Assembly: GCF_007565055.1 (NCBI RefSeq)
Contig: NC_044568.1
Span: forward strand, 19,460,488-19,524,487
Direction: 5' to 3'
DNA: 64,000 bases
Source of the DNA: Rhinopithecus roxellana
Taxonomy: Eukaryota > Chordata > Mammalia > Primates > Cercopithecidae
Every line of letters begins with the position of its first letter. Within the stretch, counting starts at the first letter, position 1. The notes below the pieces were generated by a model. It was given only the letters and a program-made list of their open reading frames with translations, made no database searches and had not been told where the DNA came from. Shown here piece after piece: positions 36,878 to 48,800 of the stretch. Both the position numbers and the translations under genes were made by a program.

Positions 36878-39800
36878 AGGCAGAGTCTCGCTCTGTCGCC
36901 CAGGCTGGAGTGCAGTGGCCGGATCTCAGCTCACTGCAAGCTCCGCCTCCCGGGTTTACGCCATTCTCCTGCCTCAGCCTCCCGAGTAGCTGGGACTACA
37001 GGCGCCCGCCACCTCGCCCGGCTAGTTTTTTGTATTTTTTTTTTTAGTAGAGACGGGGTTTCACCATGTTAGCCAGGATGGTCTCGATCTCCTGACCTCG
37101 TGATCCGCCCGTCTCGGCCTCCCAAAGTGCTGCGATTACAGGCGTGAGCCACCGTGCCCGGCCTATAGTTTGTTTCTTGAGATGATCTCACCCTGTCACC
37201 CAGGCTAGAGCACAGCAGCACGATCATGGCTCACTGCAGCCTCAGCCTCCTGGGCTCAAGTGATCCTCCCGCCTCAGCCTCCCCGAGTAGCTGGAACCAG
37301 GGGCATGCACCTTCATCCCTGGCTAATTTTTGTATTTTTGTGTAGAGATCGGGTCTCCATGTTGCCCAGTCTGGTCTCGAACTCCTGGGCTCAAGTGATC
37401 CGCCTGCCTTGGCCTCCCAAAGTGCTGGGATTACAGGCGTGAGCCACCACACCTGGCCTAAAGTTTGTCATGTTAGCCACATTTAAGGGCACAGGTCAGC
37501 AGCGGTAAACACATTCCCGTAGTTGTGCAGCTGTCACCGACACCCGTCTCTAGAACTTCTTCGGTTTCCCAAAGGAAACCGCACCCACGGTACGACCTCA
37601 CTGGCCTCCCCACAGCCTCAGGGTCTGGTGACCTTCATCCCCAGGACCTCCGCTTCTGCCTCCAGGAGCCCTGCCTGGTGTCCACGCCACACTAGGGCAC
37701 CCTGCCACGGGCTTTGAACCCAACCCTGGTGCACCTGAACTTCTTCAGCATTGGCCATTCCTGGCAGGTCAGACTGTGAGCTCCTCTGCTCTGATGGACG
37801 CACGGACGGCTGCCACCTGGCCGGACAGGTGCAGAGGGGAGGTGCCGCCTTCTCTGAGGACAGGGCTGGGGCAGAACCCACCCAGCTGAAAAGTGCAGCT
37901 CTAGGGAATAAGCGCGAACTTCAGAAGTCTTTGCCATGAATGCATTTTCCTGCTGCCTCTTGGGCCAGATCTTATTGATTTTGTATAATCATCAAAAAAC
38001 TGTAGATTTAAAAGCATGGCGCCGATGGCTATGCTTGATGCATTAATGGGAGGAAGAGGGGATGTTAACTTCAGGGAGGGCTCCTGGGGGAGCTGGGGAA
38101 GGCTGCTGTGTCCAGCAGGGCGGGCGGTGCCCCCTGGAGCCCTGGACTCTGCGACGCGTGTGCTAAGCCGAGGCCGCCTTGAGCCCGTAGCAGTCCCGAG
38201 CGTGAATCTGTCGTGTCTGCTTCTGGGAGGGTGGAAGGGTGAAGCTGCTGAGGGTGGGAAGGGAGGGGCTCTGCTTGCTGAGTTTGCCATGCGCCCCTGG
38301 CCCTTTCAGGTGCAAGCATCAACCCCATGGTGCCAATGGGGAGACGGGCCTGGAGGCCCCCCAGGCTGAAAGGCCAGGCCTCCCGTGCTGTCCGTGGGGG
38401 TCGGGGTCTTCTCTGCCTGTGCCTCCTCTAACTCACCCTGCGTTTTCCGTGCCTCTGGTCTAGGGTGAGGCTCGGGTCCTGGGGACTGAGGGGCAGGCGG
38501 GTGTCAAGGTGAGAGCTGGGCTGGGTTGGGCCTCCTTCCAGAAGACTTTCCGGAGCTCCTGTGGCACCAAGGATGGGGCAGACGGTGGCACACATGGCCT
38601 CCCCTGGGCACAGAAGCAGACTATGGAGGGACCCTGTTGGCTACACCCTGGCTGGGACTTTGGGGTCATGGTGGGAGCGGCAGCTGGGGGTCTTGCTTGG
38701 ACACGGGTCTGAGCTCACTGTGGCCTCCTTCCTCAGCCTTCTGACCAGGGCCCTGTGGCTGGAGGGTGGATGGAGGGTGGAGGGTGGACTGCTGGTGCCC
38801 CTCAGGCAGCTGGAGGCGCCTTTCCAGTCCCAGTGTCCTCTCCGGTAGCCCCAGAAAGGCTGAGTGGTCCCCCAGGTCCTCTGCAAGGATACCACATCAG
38901 GTCCCACCCCTCATCTCCTGACAAACCTCACGTTCTTAGGAGGAAGCAGGTCTGGCTAGAGCGTGGCAGGCACGGCCTCCCTGACTCCGGACCCTATCAG
39001 ATCAGTGCAAGTGCCAGGCAAACCCCAGGTGGGAGCTGTGTGGTTGGGACTGATGCAAACACTGGCCAGGCTCTCAGGCTGAGGGTGGGAGGCCAGGCCC
39101 CAGGACCTTCTGGGAGAGGCAGGAGGGCAGACACGGGACACAGTGCGGCGGCTGTGGCGAGTGCAGCCACGTAGAGCGTTTGGGCTGAGGGCACACTGTG
39201 TCCCACTGCCCCATACCTGTGCGAGGGCTCCCAGACACGTGCTGGGTGCAGGAATCATAGCATTTTTTTTGTTTGATTGTTTTTTGAGATGGAGTCTTGC
39301 TCTGTCACCCAGGCTGGAGTGCAGTGGCATGATCTCGGTGCAGCCTCCACCTCCCAGGTTCAAGCGATTCTCCCGCCTCAGCCTCCCAAGTAGCTGGGAT
39401 TACAGGTGCCCGCCATCACGCCTGGCTAATTTTTATATCTTTAGTAGAGACGGGGTTTCACCATGGCCAGGCTGGTCTTGAACTCCTGACCTCAAGTGAT
39501 CCGCCTGCCTTGGCCTCCCAAAGTGCTGGGATTACAGGCGTGAGCCACCGTGCCTGGCCCAAGAATAGCATTTTTAAAGGAAGAAAAGCAAGGTAGGAAG
39601 ATGGGCCACAACCTCAGTGCCCCACTGGGAGGCTGGTGCCCATGGCGTGGTGTGCATGAGATGCGTACGGAAGCTTATGGGGGCTTCCGTGGCTCTGACC
39701 CAGGGCAGCACTCACAGGGCACATGGCCTCGGGGGTGTGACGAGCTGGGCCGTGGGTGCGCTGTCCTCTGGGGTGGGGGCTGGCCATCCTCTGTTGGTGA

Positions 39801-42800
39801 CGCAGCTGACGTCCATCTCCCCGCAGCCTGCCTGCTCCGTTTCAGCGGGCTCTCGCTGGTCTACCTGCTCTTCCTGCTGCTGCTGCCCTGGTTCCCTGGC
39901 CCCACCCGGCACAGCCTCCAAGGTAAGGCCAGGGGACCCCGTCCGTGCTCTCAGGGTGGGAGGGGGTGGACATTCGTTTGGGGCCAGAATTCATACAGCT
40001 TTCCTCACCTTCAACTGTCCCGGGGTGAAAGGTGAGGGGTCCTGAGAGAAATTTATTTTTTCTTTTTTTTTTTTGTGATGGAGTCTCACTCTGTCGGCCA
40101 GGCTGGAGTGCAGTGGCGCAATCTTGGCTTACTGCAACCTCCGCATCCCGGGTTAAAGTAATCCTCGCACCTCAGTCTCCCAAGTAGCTGCAATTATAGC
40201 TGTGAGCCACTACGCCAGCCATCAAAGCTGCTTATTTTAATCGTAGACCCCAAGCTAAGCTCAGAATCTTTTCTGATCCATGTTGCAGGGGCTGTTGGAG
40301 GCAAAGGGGGCCATACGGGTGGAGTCCCTGTGTCCCCTGGGAGGCCACAGGGAGTGGGTGGGCCCCAACTGTTCTCTCCCTGTGGGCTCCAGGCACTTTT
40401 CCTCCCTGCTAAGGCTCTGGCAGCCTGGAATTTCCAGCCGCCTCTCCCGCCCTCCCGCTGCCCGCCGTGGGGCTGGACCTCAGTTGACCTTGACCCACTT
40501 GCTGGGGGGGAGCTGGGGCCCCCCTTGGGAACCACCTTGGGGTCTGAGCTGGGCCAGAACTGTGTTTCTCTCCCGTATCCTCCAAACAGAGGGCAGTGAG
40601 TCCACACGCCAAGCCTGCAGCCTGGGTGACGAGGGTGGCGGCGAACCCTCCATCCTGTGACGTGTCACCTACCTGCCCTGTGCGGGCCATGTCCATTTTG
40701 TGCCCACGTTTTAGGAGAGCGGTTTTTGGAACAAACACTCAGAGACGTGTCCCCAAAGGCCATGGGCCAAACGTGGGTGGGGCTGGGCCCTCTGCTGGCC
40801 TTTGGGTTTTGGAGGGTGAAGAGCAGCTGAAAGGAAGGAAGGTCCCCAGGGGGAGGGCAAGTGGAGCGAACAAGAGACCTTCCCCAGCAGAGGGCGGAGA
40901 AGAGGCCAAGCAGGACCGGGGGGCATGACTGTGGGGACACGCTCTTGGGCACCACCCTTCTGGGAGGTGCTGGACGCAGCAGGCTGGCTGCATGGGGGCC
41001 TGTCCATGGCTGTGAGGTGTCCACCGGGCTGCGTTTTTCCAGGGCACTCTGGGGAAGATTTGCTTCCTCTTCCAGCTGCTCCAGGCGCCTACCTTCCTGG
41101 GCTTGGGGCCCCTCCCTCCATCTCCAGAGCCGGTGGGGTGGGGTCAGGATCACACCCCGTTTCTCCTGCTCCCTCTCCCCCTACGGTAACCCTGTGGCTG
41201 TGTCCCATCTGCCTACCCGGCTAATCCAGGCTGACCTCGCTGGTTTAAGATCAGCTGTTGAGCAGCTTTTGTCTGCTGCCTGGACTCCCCTCTGTGTGTG
41301 AGCTGGGATGCAGGCATCTTTGGGGTCCATCATTCTGCCAGCTGCAGGTGGGAGGCCACCCTCCAGCCTCACAACATCTGGCTGGAAGCATCCCACAGGC
41401 TCCCTCCTAGCTCAGGGTGCTTTGGGGTGGGCACTGGTCTTTTTGACTTACTTTTTTGAGACGGAGTCTTGCTCTGTCACCCAGGCTGGAGTGCAGTGGC
41501 ACAATCTCGGCTCACTGCAACCTCCGTCTCCCGGGTTCAAGGGATTCTCTCGCCTCGGCCTCCCGAGTAGCTGGGGTTGTAGGCACCCACCATCATGCCC
41601 GGGTAATTTTTGTATTTTTTTAGAGACAGGGGTTTTACCATGTTGGTCAGGCTGGTCTTGAACTCCTGACCTCAGGTGGTCCACCCGCCTCGGCCAGGAT
41701 TACAGGTGTGAGCTACCGTGCTTGGCTTTTTTTTTTTTTTTCTTTCTTTTTTTGAATGGGGGTCTTGCTTGGTTTCCCGGGCTGGAGAGCAGTGGCATGA
41801 TCATGGCTCATTGCAGCCTCCACCTCCTGGGCTCAAGTGATCCTCCTGCCTCAGCCCCCCAAGATGCTGAGATTACAGGTGTGAGTCACTGTGCCCAGCG
41901 CAGGCACTGATACTGGGTCACGGGTAGAATTCAGGGGTGCAGAGAGGCATTTCGGGGAGGGGCCCAGTGCAGCCGAGTGCTGGGAGTCGCTGGGACCTGA
42001 GGCCCAAACCTCTCCAGGATGCATGACTGTGGATGGGTGGGCACCTCCCCGTCCTGGTCCCCATCCTGCGCCTCCCCTTTGCTCTGTGGAGCCGGTTCTA
42101 TCTGTTCCCGGGCCCCTGGCGTTTCCCCGTTTGTTCCGTAAATATTTCATGCCCCGGGCGCAACTGGAAACACTTTCCTTTAATCGGCAGTGAGGGAAGT
42201 CAGGCGCCCAGCCAGGCCAGGGGAGGAGCTGGGCTGGGAAGATTTGGAGTGGACCCGGGAGGACTTCCCTGCCTGAGCCTCCTCAGGGGCCCTTCAGAGA
42301 TGGAGACACTGCCCAGTTTTCCGGGAGGGAGAGGAAAGTGTGAGGCTTGCCCCAGCCGAGTGCCCGGGGCTTTATGATTTGTGCAGCTGCTGGGCTTGGC
42401 GCGGCCCTGGTGGAAGGTTTGACGCCATCCGGGCCTTGGTCCCCCTGTAGGCGTCAGCCTGACCCTTACAGGGCTGGAGGTTGAGCTCAGACTGAGCAGG
42501 GAGGAGAGGGGCTGGGGCAGTGGGAATAGAGCCTGGTGCTCCAGGCGGGGCTGCAGGCAGAGCCACAGGGGTCGGCTCCCAGAGACCTGCTTGTCATTTA
42601 GGGACTCAGAAGCCCTATCCTGCCTTAGGATAAAACCCACCTCCAAGACTGACCCTGCTGTCTGGAGAGAGACCACCCCCCCATCTCACCATGCCCCCTG
42701 CAGGGAGGCCCCGCCACCCTCTTCAGCCTCACTGGTCCCCTGCTCTGCCAGCCTTGTGGAGTCTCCATCCTCTGCCTCCAAAGCCCCCTCTCGTGGCCCC

Positions 42801-45800
42801 GCAGCTCAGCCCTGGCTCAGTCGCTGGTGGGCGTCATGGCTCAGCCTCAAAGCACCCTGGGTCCCTTGGCTGGTCCCACGGATCGGGTTCCGGGGGGCCC
42901 CATGCACACCCCACGGATCGGGTTCCGGGGGGCCCCATGCACACCCCACGGATCGGGTGCCGGGGGGCCCCATGCACACCCCACAGATCGGGTGCCGGGG
43001 GGCTCCATGCACACCCCACGGATCGGGTTCCGGGGGGCTCCATGCACATCCCAAGGATCGGGTTCCAGGGGGCTCCATGCACATCCCAAGGATCAGACTC
43101 AGGGCAGCTCCACACTCCCCACGGATCAGGCCCGGCCCTCGTCCAGCAGGTGTGGGGTGGTGTCTATGGACCACTCATCAGGACGTTGCCATGGTGGGGC
43201 CCCTGGGCCTTTGCAGGCTGGGCAGGGGTCCAAGGGCTCCGGCTCTGGGGGAGGTCCATGCTCTGTCAACCATCCGGTCTGTGGTGCCCTGGGGCCTCCC
43301 CGCCCCTTCCTGCTTCCTCCTGAGAGCCCTACAAGCTGGAAGGGGAGCCCGGCACTTTTTTTTTTTTTGAGACAGTGTCTGTTCTGTCGCCCAGGCTGGA
43401 GTGCAGTGGTGCAATCTCAGCTCACTGCAAGCTCTGCTTCCCGGGTTCAAGTAAAAGTGATTCTCCTGCTTCAGCCTCCTGAGTAGCTGAGATTACAGGT
43501 GCCCATCACCACGCCTGGCTAATTTTTGTATTTTTAGTAGAAACAGGGTTTCACCATGTTGGCCAGGCTGGTCTCGAACTCCTGACCTGAGGTGATCCAC
43601 CCGCCTCAGCCTCCCAAAGGTGTGAGCCACTGTGCCCGGCCCCCTGCACCTTCTTCCGGGCGGGCAAGGGCCATGCTGAGCCCCTCCCCTGCCATGGATA
43701 GGGGTGGCAAGAACAGTCCGTTCCCCACGGGCTCCCTCCAGCAGGGAGCGGATGGGCCGGGGCCGCACAGTGGTTCAGGAACAAAGGCTGATGGGCGGCT
43801 GCCTGCCAGAGCTGGGCGGGTCCCTGGCCCAAGCCTCCTCTCACTCCCTTTCCCAGGATGGAGAGACCACTGTAAGCTGGGCCGTGGCCTGCAGGGTGTG
43901 TCCTGCCGGGAGGGAGTTGGAGTCCGGGGCAGGAGACCCCACTGGGCCTCCTGGGCTCCTGGAAGAGGCAGCAGTGGGTCCCTGAGGAGGTGGCCTGATC
44001 TCCACCCTCGGCTCAGCCTGGCTTTCGCAGCTTTGCATTTGGGGGCGGGACCTGCAGGGGGAGCGTGAGGGGGTGGGCGGGGGCAGGGGCTGCAGGTGGA
44101 GGAAGGAGAAAGTCATCTGACCCTTAGAGGTCATGCTGTCTGCATGGGAGAAGAGGGCCAGTGTCAGGGTGCCCCTCGGCCTCTGTGTGCACCCCCCTGC
44201 CCCGGGCAGGGCAGCAGGACCTCGGTCCTTCTGCACGTTCTGGCCCCTCCCGTCTCCAGCAGTGTCTCTTCCGGGGCTGCCCCTCAAACTCTCAACTCCC
44301 TCGTCTGATCCAGCCCAGGCAGGAGCGGTTGTGCCACACAGCCAGGGGTGGCCTCCAGGACCGGCTGCGGCTCCCTCGACCCTGCGGGAGGGATCATGGC
44401 CCAGCCGTTCTAACACGTCCAGACCAGGCCACTCGGGCCAGCGCGAGAACTGAACCAGGAAGGAGGCAGGGAAAGGGGAAGGAGGAAGACAACAGGGAGG
44501 CAGTGACCTCCGAGTTGGAGCCAGAGACGGATATCCTGGACTGTCATTGTGCAGGGCAAGGCAGGAGGGCGGGAGCCAGGTGGCCTGGGAGCCCCTCCCT
44601 GCCCAGGGGTCTCTGGTCAGGCACTTCCTTCCCAGGTTGCTGGATCGTGTGTGCAGGGAACCTATCAGCCTGGTTGTTCAAGGGCCCAGATGTCCTCTCA
44701 GTGCCCGGGGGTCCTTGACAGCACCAGCAGGAGCCCCACGTGCCTATGGGGCAGGTGCCCTGTGGGTCCCTCTCTGTAGGACTCAGAATACCTTCTGCAA
44801 TGGCACGTGCTCTCCCTGAGTGCCCAGTGCCACGGAGGGCCCCACTGGCAAGGTCACTTCAACGTCAGGCTGGAGGATGCGGCGAGCAGGACGCACAGCC
44901 CAGGTGCCTGGGCAGGCCTGGCAGGAGCCCATTCCCTGGGTCGGTGCCCTCCTGTCACTCCACAGTGACAGAGGCGGAGACGCGGGGCCCCTGCCTGGTG
45001 CCCTCCTGCTGCCAGACTTGTGCTCTGCTGAAGAGGGGCTGGCGCAGCACGTATGAGCCTGGCCCCGGGGTTCTGAGCAGTGAGAAGCCCGGCCCCTGTG
45101 GGTTCGGGGCAGGGAGGCCCTGGAAGGTCCTGTCTTTCAGGAGCCCTGCCCGGCCCCCACTAGTGGTGGCTCCTGTTCGTGCTGGGGCTGCAGCCTCCCT
45201 TCCTGGTCTCTGTTTTCCATTTCTCCTTCCCACTCTCCCTCCTGCTCACCCCTCCCACCCTCCACAGGTCAGAGGTCATAGCTGTAGGGTCAGCAGGTCA
45301 GGGCCTGGGGCAACCCTAGGAAGGCGTGAGTGAGAAGCTGCCTCAGCTGCCTGGCGGTGCGGATGGGGGTCCCAGGCATCCCTGAGTGCTGCCTCGTGGT
45401 CAGGCTTAGGGATATGCAGGGTGCCTTGGACGTGGGTCACGCGTCATCACTCCAGAAAGAGCTGAGTGTGCAAGGCCAATCCCAAGTCTGTTGCCTAACA
45501 CCGACTGTCGAAAACACTGAACAGAGTGGACACAGGCCCTAAGTTGGCGCCCCGAGGCCGAGAGAGGGCAGGTGTGTGGTGACATTCACCACCTCGGACC
45601 CAGACCCAGACCCTGACTGTCCCTGAGCTCCAGGAAGTTGTGAGAAGGGCCCCAGCTGCTCTGCACTTTCTTGTGGCTGGTGGTACAGGAGTCGCTGCCC
45701 CAGGGTGAGGGCCTAGAGGCTCCAGCCAGAAGGCGCTGGGGTGGAGAGGGAAGCTGTCCACAGCCCTGGGCTCAGGACTCAGAACCTGGTGGGCCAAGGA

Positions 45801-48800
45801 GTTTGGTCCGGACCCCTGCTGGAGGGTGAGCTGTCCACATGCGTGTAGAGAGCAGAGGCGAAGCCAGGGCTCCTGAGTGCCCCCAGCCACAGGCCGTGCC
45901 TGCCCAGCCCCCGCCCTGCAGCCCAAGGCCTCCCTGCTGGGGGGCTAAGTCCAGTGGGGCCACAGGCAGCTGGGAGCAGGACAAGGCTGCTGGGCAACTG
46001 GATGGTGCTGCCGCTTCCTGCCAGGTGCAGGTACACAGAGAGAGAGGGTGCGGTCTGGGGCCCAGCCTGGCGCACAGCAGGTGCCTGAAATGCCAGGGCT
46101 GCCATGGGGACTGGGAACCATGCATAGGGATGCGACTTCTCCTTGCGGCCCCTCCGCCCCCAGGGAAGCAGTTGCCTGCCCCACTTTTCTCGAGAACCAT
46201 CCTGGCCCCGCTCCCACAGCAGCCACGGCTGCTCGGGGAGCCCCCTCGCCACTCCGGACCCTGGCCACGGCTGCTCAGGGGCACTCCCCATGCCTTGGTC
46301 TCCATCCAACTGCACCCCCACTGGGGTGAGGTGGAGCTTCTCACCTCTCCTTGTGTTTATTTCCTCTGCTTCCACAACTGAACGGTGACAGATATTTGCT
46401 GGATAAGTGAGCAAACTCCAGGTGGTATCCTCCAAGCCTGGGAGGCCTTTTCCTGCCTGTGGGCCCCAGGCCTATCCTGCTGCCACCCCCAGGAGGGTGC
46501 CTGGCTCCTTGTCAGAGTAGTGACACGAGTGGCCCTGGGGAGGCATGGGGAGTGGGGCCGGCCGGCCGGCCTGCCGGGGTCCTGAGTCCATGCCGGGCAT
46601 GCGTCTCAGGCCTCTGAGCTCTGACCTGGCTGGGGGCTAGTGTCTGGCTGAGTGGCCTGGGCTGGGGCCCCTCCCCGTCCCCAGGACCAGCCTCACCCAC
46701 CCACTCTGCCGCAGGTCACACAGGCCGCATCCTGCGGGCACTGCTGGGCCTCAGCCTGCTCTTCCTGGTGGCCCATCTTGCTCTCCAGATCTGCCTGCAC
46801 ACTGTGCCTCACCTGGACCAGCTCCTGGGACCCAGCTGTGAGTTGCTGAGGGGGCGGGGCAGGGGTAGCCATCCTGGGGGTCAGGGAGAGGGCCATGCAG
46901 TGACCCTGAGTTTCCTGGGGGGAGTCTACTCAGCCTGGTTTATGTCTGGCCTGGATGGTCCCTGTGAATCCCCCCAGGGATGACGGCTGCGGTGCTGGCT
47001 GGGCAGAGCCTGACTGGGTTCCTCTGTCTTTCCCTGCAGGCAGCCGCTGGGAGAGCCTCTCGCGACACATAGGGGTCACAAGGTTAAGACCATCCCCCCA
47101 CCCCCAACCAGCAAGCCTCCCTTGGGCATTTCAGGCCCCAGGAAGTGGGGGGACTCAGGAGGGATGGGAGACGGGGGATGGGGACCTGGAGACTCACCCA
47201 CATTCCATCCGCACTCTCGCCGCACCTGTCCTCCTGCTCTGACTGTGGCTGCTCCCTGCTCTCCGCAGGCTGGACCTGAAGGACGTCCCCAACACCATCC
47301 GGCTGGTGGCCCCTGACCTGGGCATCTTGGTGGTCTCCTCTGTCTGCCTCGGCCTCTGCGGGCGCCTCGCAAGGAACACCCAGCAGAGCCCACATACGCA
47401 GGAGCTGGTGAGGGAAGCTGCGTCACCCGTGTGTCAGGGAGGTCATTCGAGAGCTTTGGTCTCAGCCATTTTGAGGGTTAATCTTTTAAAAACAAATGTA
47501 GACTTTTTAGTTGTAAGTTGGTGTTAAAGAGGGGAGGAACTTCTGCGTCCCACCCGGGGCCCAGCCTGCAGTTCCATCCATTCAGACCTGTTTCTGCCCG
47601 GGCTCTGCCTCTGGTGGGAAACCTCCAGGCCCTGAGGTGGCATCTGTTTTGCCCTTAGAAACTCTTCACGGGGGCTGGGCGCGGTGGCTCAAGCCTGTAA
47701 TCCCAGCACTTTGGGAGGCCGAGACGGGCGGATCACGAAGTCAGGAGATCGAGACCATCCTGGCTAACACGGTGAAACCCCGTCTCTACTAAAAAATACA
47801 AAAAACTAGCCGGGCGAGGTGGCGGGCGCCTGTAGTCCCAGCTACTCAGGAGGCTGAGGCAGGAGAATGGCCTAAACCCAGGAGGCGGAGCTTGCAGTGA
47901 GCTGAGATCCGGCCACTGCACTCCAGCCTGAGCGACAAAGTGAGACTCCGTCTCAAAAAACAGAAAAAAAAAAAAAAGAAACTCTTCACGGGGGGATTAT
48001 CTGAGGCCACGCGGTGGTGGGAACCTGCAGTGCTGGGCAGGGGGTCTGGCTGGAGAGCCGCTGCAGACGGGCTGAGAAGGGGCGGCCCCAGCAGGGGCCT
48101 CAGCCCCAGGAGCAACGGGCCTGAAGCAGGGCCTCTGTCCTCCGAGTGGGAGGCAGAGTGAACTTCAGCTGCTATGAGACTTCAAGGTCTGGCCCTGGGA
48201 ATCTCTGAGCTGTGGCCGCCTCCCACGGGCAGGGGGTGAGCTGGGGCGTCACTGCTGCTCAGCCCCTCTCACCCCTACCCGGTCCCACACTCGCCATCCC
48301 CAGGCTCAGCTGGGATTTATGGCCACGTGGTGTCCTGGCCCATGAACTCCCTGCCCCAGGCACCCAGCCTCCTCCCACCTCACCCTCCCAGCGCCCACTC
48401 ATCAGACAGCTGATGCTTGCCAGGCACATGGACCTCAACTTCCAGAGGAGCCCCGAGAGGGAAAGGGGCTCCCCAAGCCACATAGTAGGTCGGGTGCAGC
48501 TGCTCAGCCTGCAGAGGTGGCCTGCTCTCCTGCCTGTCCTGTCCCCACACCATGGAGCAAGGCTGGCACCCACATTTCAGAGGCGGGAATGGGGACCTGG
48601 AGGCCAACTGGCTTTTCCGGGCATTTAAGGGGGTCCAGTCATTGTGGGTGCTGTGCTGCTGCCTGTCCTCTGAGAGACCTGCCCCTCCCTCGTCAGCCCC
48701 TCCATGCTGACGAGGGCATGGGGCACAAGCTTCCTGGAGCTTGGCTGCTGGGAAGGGGCTGGGTGGCTGGATTCTGGTCAGCTTCGTCTTGGTGTGATGG

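Larger units (their letters stand above)
5978..39826 (+). other. PIEZO1: PIEZO1 intron 1 (33.8 kb)
   Basis: Runs from GTGAGTG at 5,978 to CCCCGCAG at 39,826. It is by far the largest intron and holds most of the repeats and all the candidate intronic regulatory islands described separately. Long open frames inside it are Alu-derived or G+C-driven; I see no convincing nested gene on either strand. Confidence 0.9.
39923..46714 (+). other. PIEZO1: PIEZO1 intron 2 (6.8 kb)
   Basis: GT-AG intron with four Alu-type insertions (40.1, 41.5, 41.8 and 43.4 kb) and a 35-bp minisatellite (42.9 kb). The unique parts 40,221-41,449, 41,900-42,880 and 43,642-46,714 are G+C-rich with no recognised gene; a motif-dense patch lies at 42,120-42,215. 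Confidence 0.88.

Noticed and set aside
42691..43486. ORFs of 210-259 codons over the 35-bp repeat in intron 2
   Set aside because: Repeat-driven open frames in three phases that run into an Alu; no family resemblance.
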